Of a stretch of DNA of 64,000 nucleotides, positions 62,325 to 64,000 are shown in pieces (positions within the stretch are counted from its first letter, which is position 1; each line of letters opens with the position of its first letter). Position numbers and translations under genes: made by a program. The stretch comes from Apostichopus japonicus. Taxonomy: Eukaryota; Echinodermata; Holothuroidea; Aspidochirotida; Stichopodidae. Location: NCBI RefSeq assembly GCF_037975245.1, contig NC_092569.1:27593668-27657667 (forward strand), in the 5' to 3' direction. The notes under the pieces are model-generated. The model had not been told where the DNA came from. It made no database searches and was given only the letters and a program-made list of their open reading frames with translations.

Positions 62325-62345
62325 TTAGAGATGCCGTAATTTAAA
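61380..62345. repeat. 91-bp minisatellite carrying copies of the exon a donor
   Basis: The unit contains GTGTGCACAGTGGGTTTGG, ACACTTGACTTACTTAGAG and CCAACTTCCCAATAC. Read on the minus strand, each unit has ATTTAGATTACGGC, TTCTCTAA and then GTAAGTCAAG, matching the exon a end (TTTAAATTACGGCATC, TCTAA|GTAAGT). Copies of the donor hexamer lie near 61407, 61498, 61592, 61683, 61774, 61865, 61956, 62047, 62138 and 62230. The real donor is at 62319-62324. Confidence 0.93.
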
Positions 62346-62569
62346 TTCCAATCATCATTGCCACCATCTTGTGACTTCTGCGCTGACTGGTAGCCTCCTG
62401 ATGAGCTGTATGAAGTGAAGTTCGGTGAACTATGAGATTGATGGATGGAGGAACTTGCGCTGCTAGAAGCACTCAGACGGTTTGACGTAGAGCTGGCGAT
62501 AAACGGCTTATAATCCCGGGCTGACGATGTGCTCTCAGACCACGCCTCTCCTTTGGATTCAGTAGTTAC
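62325..62569 (-). CDS. ARFGAP1: ARFGAP1 exon a (linker after the ArfGAP domain)
   Basis: This is the first of eight ARFGAP1 coding exons in the window. ARFGAP1 stimulates GTP hydrolysis on ARF1 at Golgi membranes and controls COPI coat release. The exon starts in phase 0 after TGCAG and ends two bases into a codon before GTAAGT. It encodes 81 residues plus part of the next. The start, VTTESKGEAWSESTS, aligns with the vertebrate segment that directly follows the catalytic zinc-finger domain (RDKVAT..EGKEWS), so the previous exon should end that domain. The rest is a serine-rich, probably disordered linker ending NDDWNLNYGIS. The zinc finger itself lies beyond 64000. The last 22 bases of the exon resemble the adjacent 91-bp minisatellite unit, which is very unusual. 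Identity rests on agreement across all eight exons. Confidence 0.9.
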
Positions 62570-64000
62570 CTGCAGTAAATTATGTCAAGTTATTATTTCA
62601 GGTTAACAGACAGACAGATCTATGCTAGAGGATCAACATTTGTCAATGTTACACTAATGTGCCCTAGGTAGGGGGGACAAGCACCCCAAAACATTCATGC
62701 CTTAATAAACATTACTTGCAGCCTCTTATTGCATTTCAGTACCAATATAAAATGCAAACTTCCCAAAGGTTTAAAAGAATGTTTTGCCTTGATTGCCAGA
62801 AGGTACAGAGTGGTAGGCAAACGGTTGAGTATACAGCTACTGTACATGGCTACTCTATGATGTTTATGTCAGCTGAGGTACCAGCTTGTATAGGTCACAT
62901 TCACCCATCGCAAAACCTGTACCGTTCCTTAAACTACAGTAGGTCTTCAGACAGTACAGTACCTTTGGTGCATCAATTACCCATTGTATTTGGCAGACAG
63001 TACAGTCACTGTCCCAGCTACGTGCAAGATGTCATATCTTACCGTGCAAACATGGACTGCATATATGAAACATTTATAACATGCTATTGGTGAATCACTT
63101 TGCCAGGATGTCTTGAATCAATTGCAAAAATAAACTTAAGTTAAGAACCTTGTTAAAGAAAAATTAATTGATGCTTTGTTGGCTGGAGATCATGGGCTGT
63201 GCACTCACTCGGCGATACCATCCTATAGAATCCATCCCATGGAATCCTTGTAAAGAACCCCAGCTCCGGTACCTGTCATGCATCTCCCTTTGTGACACCC
63301 TTATCCCAAAGTTAAACTGGATGCCTTTGTAGCTTGGTTTTGTTCACCACAGTATATCACATACACAGTTAAGTGATGCAACTAACAAACAGTACCATTA
63401 CAGCCACCCAGTTAAAACAAGGTGTGTCACAGTCATTGGAATTTTCATACCAGTTTTCAGATTGCTAAATTGAGATGGCAACTTCCAAACTGAAGAACGT
63501 GGTTGGAATACATAGGTTGACAAACTGACAAAAATGCCACAACAGCAGGCAAATGGAGAGTGAATAGATCATTTATCTGGTCACATCTACAGGCATGGGA
63601 TCATTCTGTTCCTGTGAACTGGTCCCATCAACAGGAATGGGATCATTCTGTTTCTGCCTGCTGGTCACATCAACAGGAATGGAATCATTCTGTTCCTGTG
63701 AACTGGTCCCATCAACAGGCATGGGATCATTCTGTTTCTGCAGGGATGGGATTATTCAGTTTCTACTGACTGTTAGCATTTACAGGAAGGGTATCATTCT
63801 GTTTCTGTTTGTAAGTTTTTAAGACATCAATATGCTGATAGTATTACTATGTATGTGTTGTGATGCAAATGTGACAAAGCGTCCTTAATGATTTGTGCGT
63901 ATCAAGTTCATCAACCATACCAAAGCCTGAGCAGTTCATAGCAAAAGTAACCTTTAAATAGTGATCGGAGGTCTACTATATGTTTGATGTAAAATGAGTA
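62570..64000 (-). other. Part of the next upstream ARFGAP1 intron
   Basis: No exon for the ArfGAP zinc finger is recognisable here. Apart from the 42-bp repeat there is nothing I can support. The 125-codon plus-strand frame at 62716-63093 resembles no family. Confidence 0.7.
63589..63810. repeat. 42-bp tandem repeat, about 5 copies
   Basis: The unit contains CAGGAATGGGATCATTCTGT and CTGGTCACATCAA. GAACTGGTCCC and CTGCTGGTCAC variants alternate. The last copies are degenerate. Confidence 0.9.

Noticed and set aside
61380-62345. CRISPR-like regular repeat array
   Set aside because: Units are contiguous 91-bp copies without unique spacers, in an animal gene.
62716-63093. 125-codon plus-strand frame upstream of exon a
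   Set aside because: No recognisable domain and no splice or promoter context, on the opposite strand of an intron; length alone is not convincing.

Overview
This window is animal nuclear DNA. It is AT-rich, it has introns with GT..AG splice sites, and it is crowded with minisatellites, MITE-like DNA transposons, a tRNA-derived SINE and a decayed non-LTR retrotransposon. The style of the repeats (AGGTCA-rich tandem element, hAT MITEs, poly-G/C runs) and the sequence of the one recognisable protein suggest a marine invertebrate, perhaps an echinoderm. That placement is inference. No bacterial features are present.

The one gene I can assign firmly is an ARFGAP1 orthologue on the minus strand. 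Eight coding exons are in the window, in transcript order 62569-62325, 60054-59943, 59482-59426, 44284-44252, 21718-21602, 19202-19045, 16181-16020 and 14053-13852 (stop). All splice phases join without a break and give the last 361 residues. The N-terminal ArfGAP zinc-finger exons and the promoter lie beyond position 64000. The exons encode the linker, both amphipathic lipid-packing-sensor (ALPS) regions, a tryptophan/acidic tail and a lysine-rich C-terminus. The two largest introns (about 15.1 and 22.5 kb) flank a 33-nt micro-exon that belongs to ALPS1.

Layout: 1-13.3 kb is the flank downstream of the gene. It holds a promoter-like cluster (RFX X-boxes, CCAAT, TATA), two hAT-like MITEs that share target-site sequence, weak exon-like stretches near 2.5-3.8 kb, a 2.7-kb element rich in AGGTCA half-sites, and a 300-bp inverted-repeat element. 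From 13.3 to 62.6 kb is the ARFGAP1 gene body and 3'UTR, and 62.6-64 kb is its next upstream intron. The introns hold eight main minisatellite arrays (22, 53, 47, 254, 23, 76, 91 and 42 bp units), several of them beside exons, plus a LINE 3' end, SINE copies, a 453-bp hAT MITE with a clean 8-bp target duplication, and a 55-bp perfect hairpin.

The most unusual observation is that the 91-bp minisatellite starts inside the 3' end of the 62325-62569 exon. It has copied that exon's 5' splice site, so ten decoy donors with a perfect GTAAGT lie behind the real one. Read-through past the real donor meets an in-frame stop at once, so use of a decoy would give an ARFGAP1 lacking its membrane-sensing motifs.
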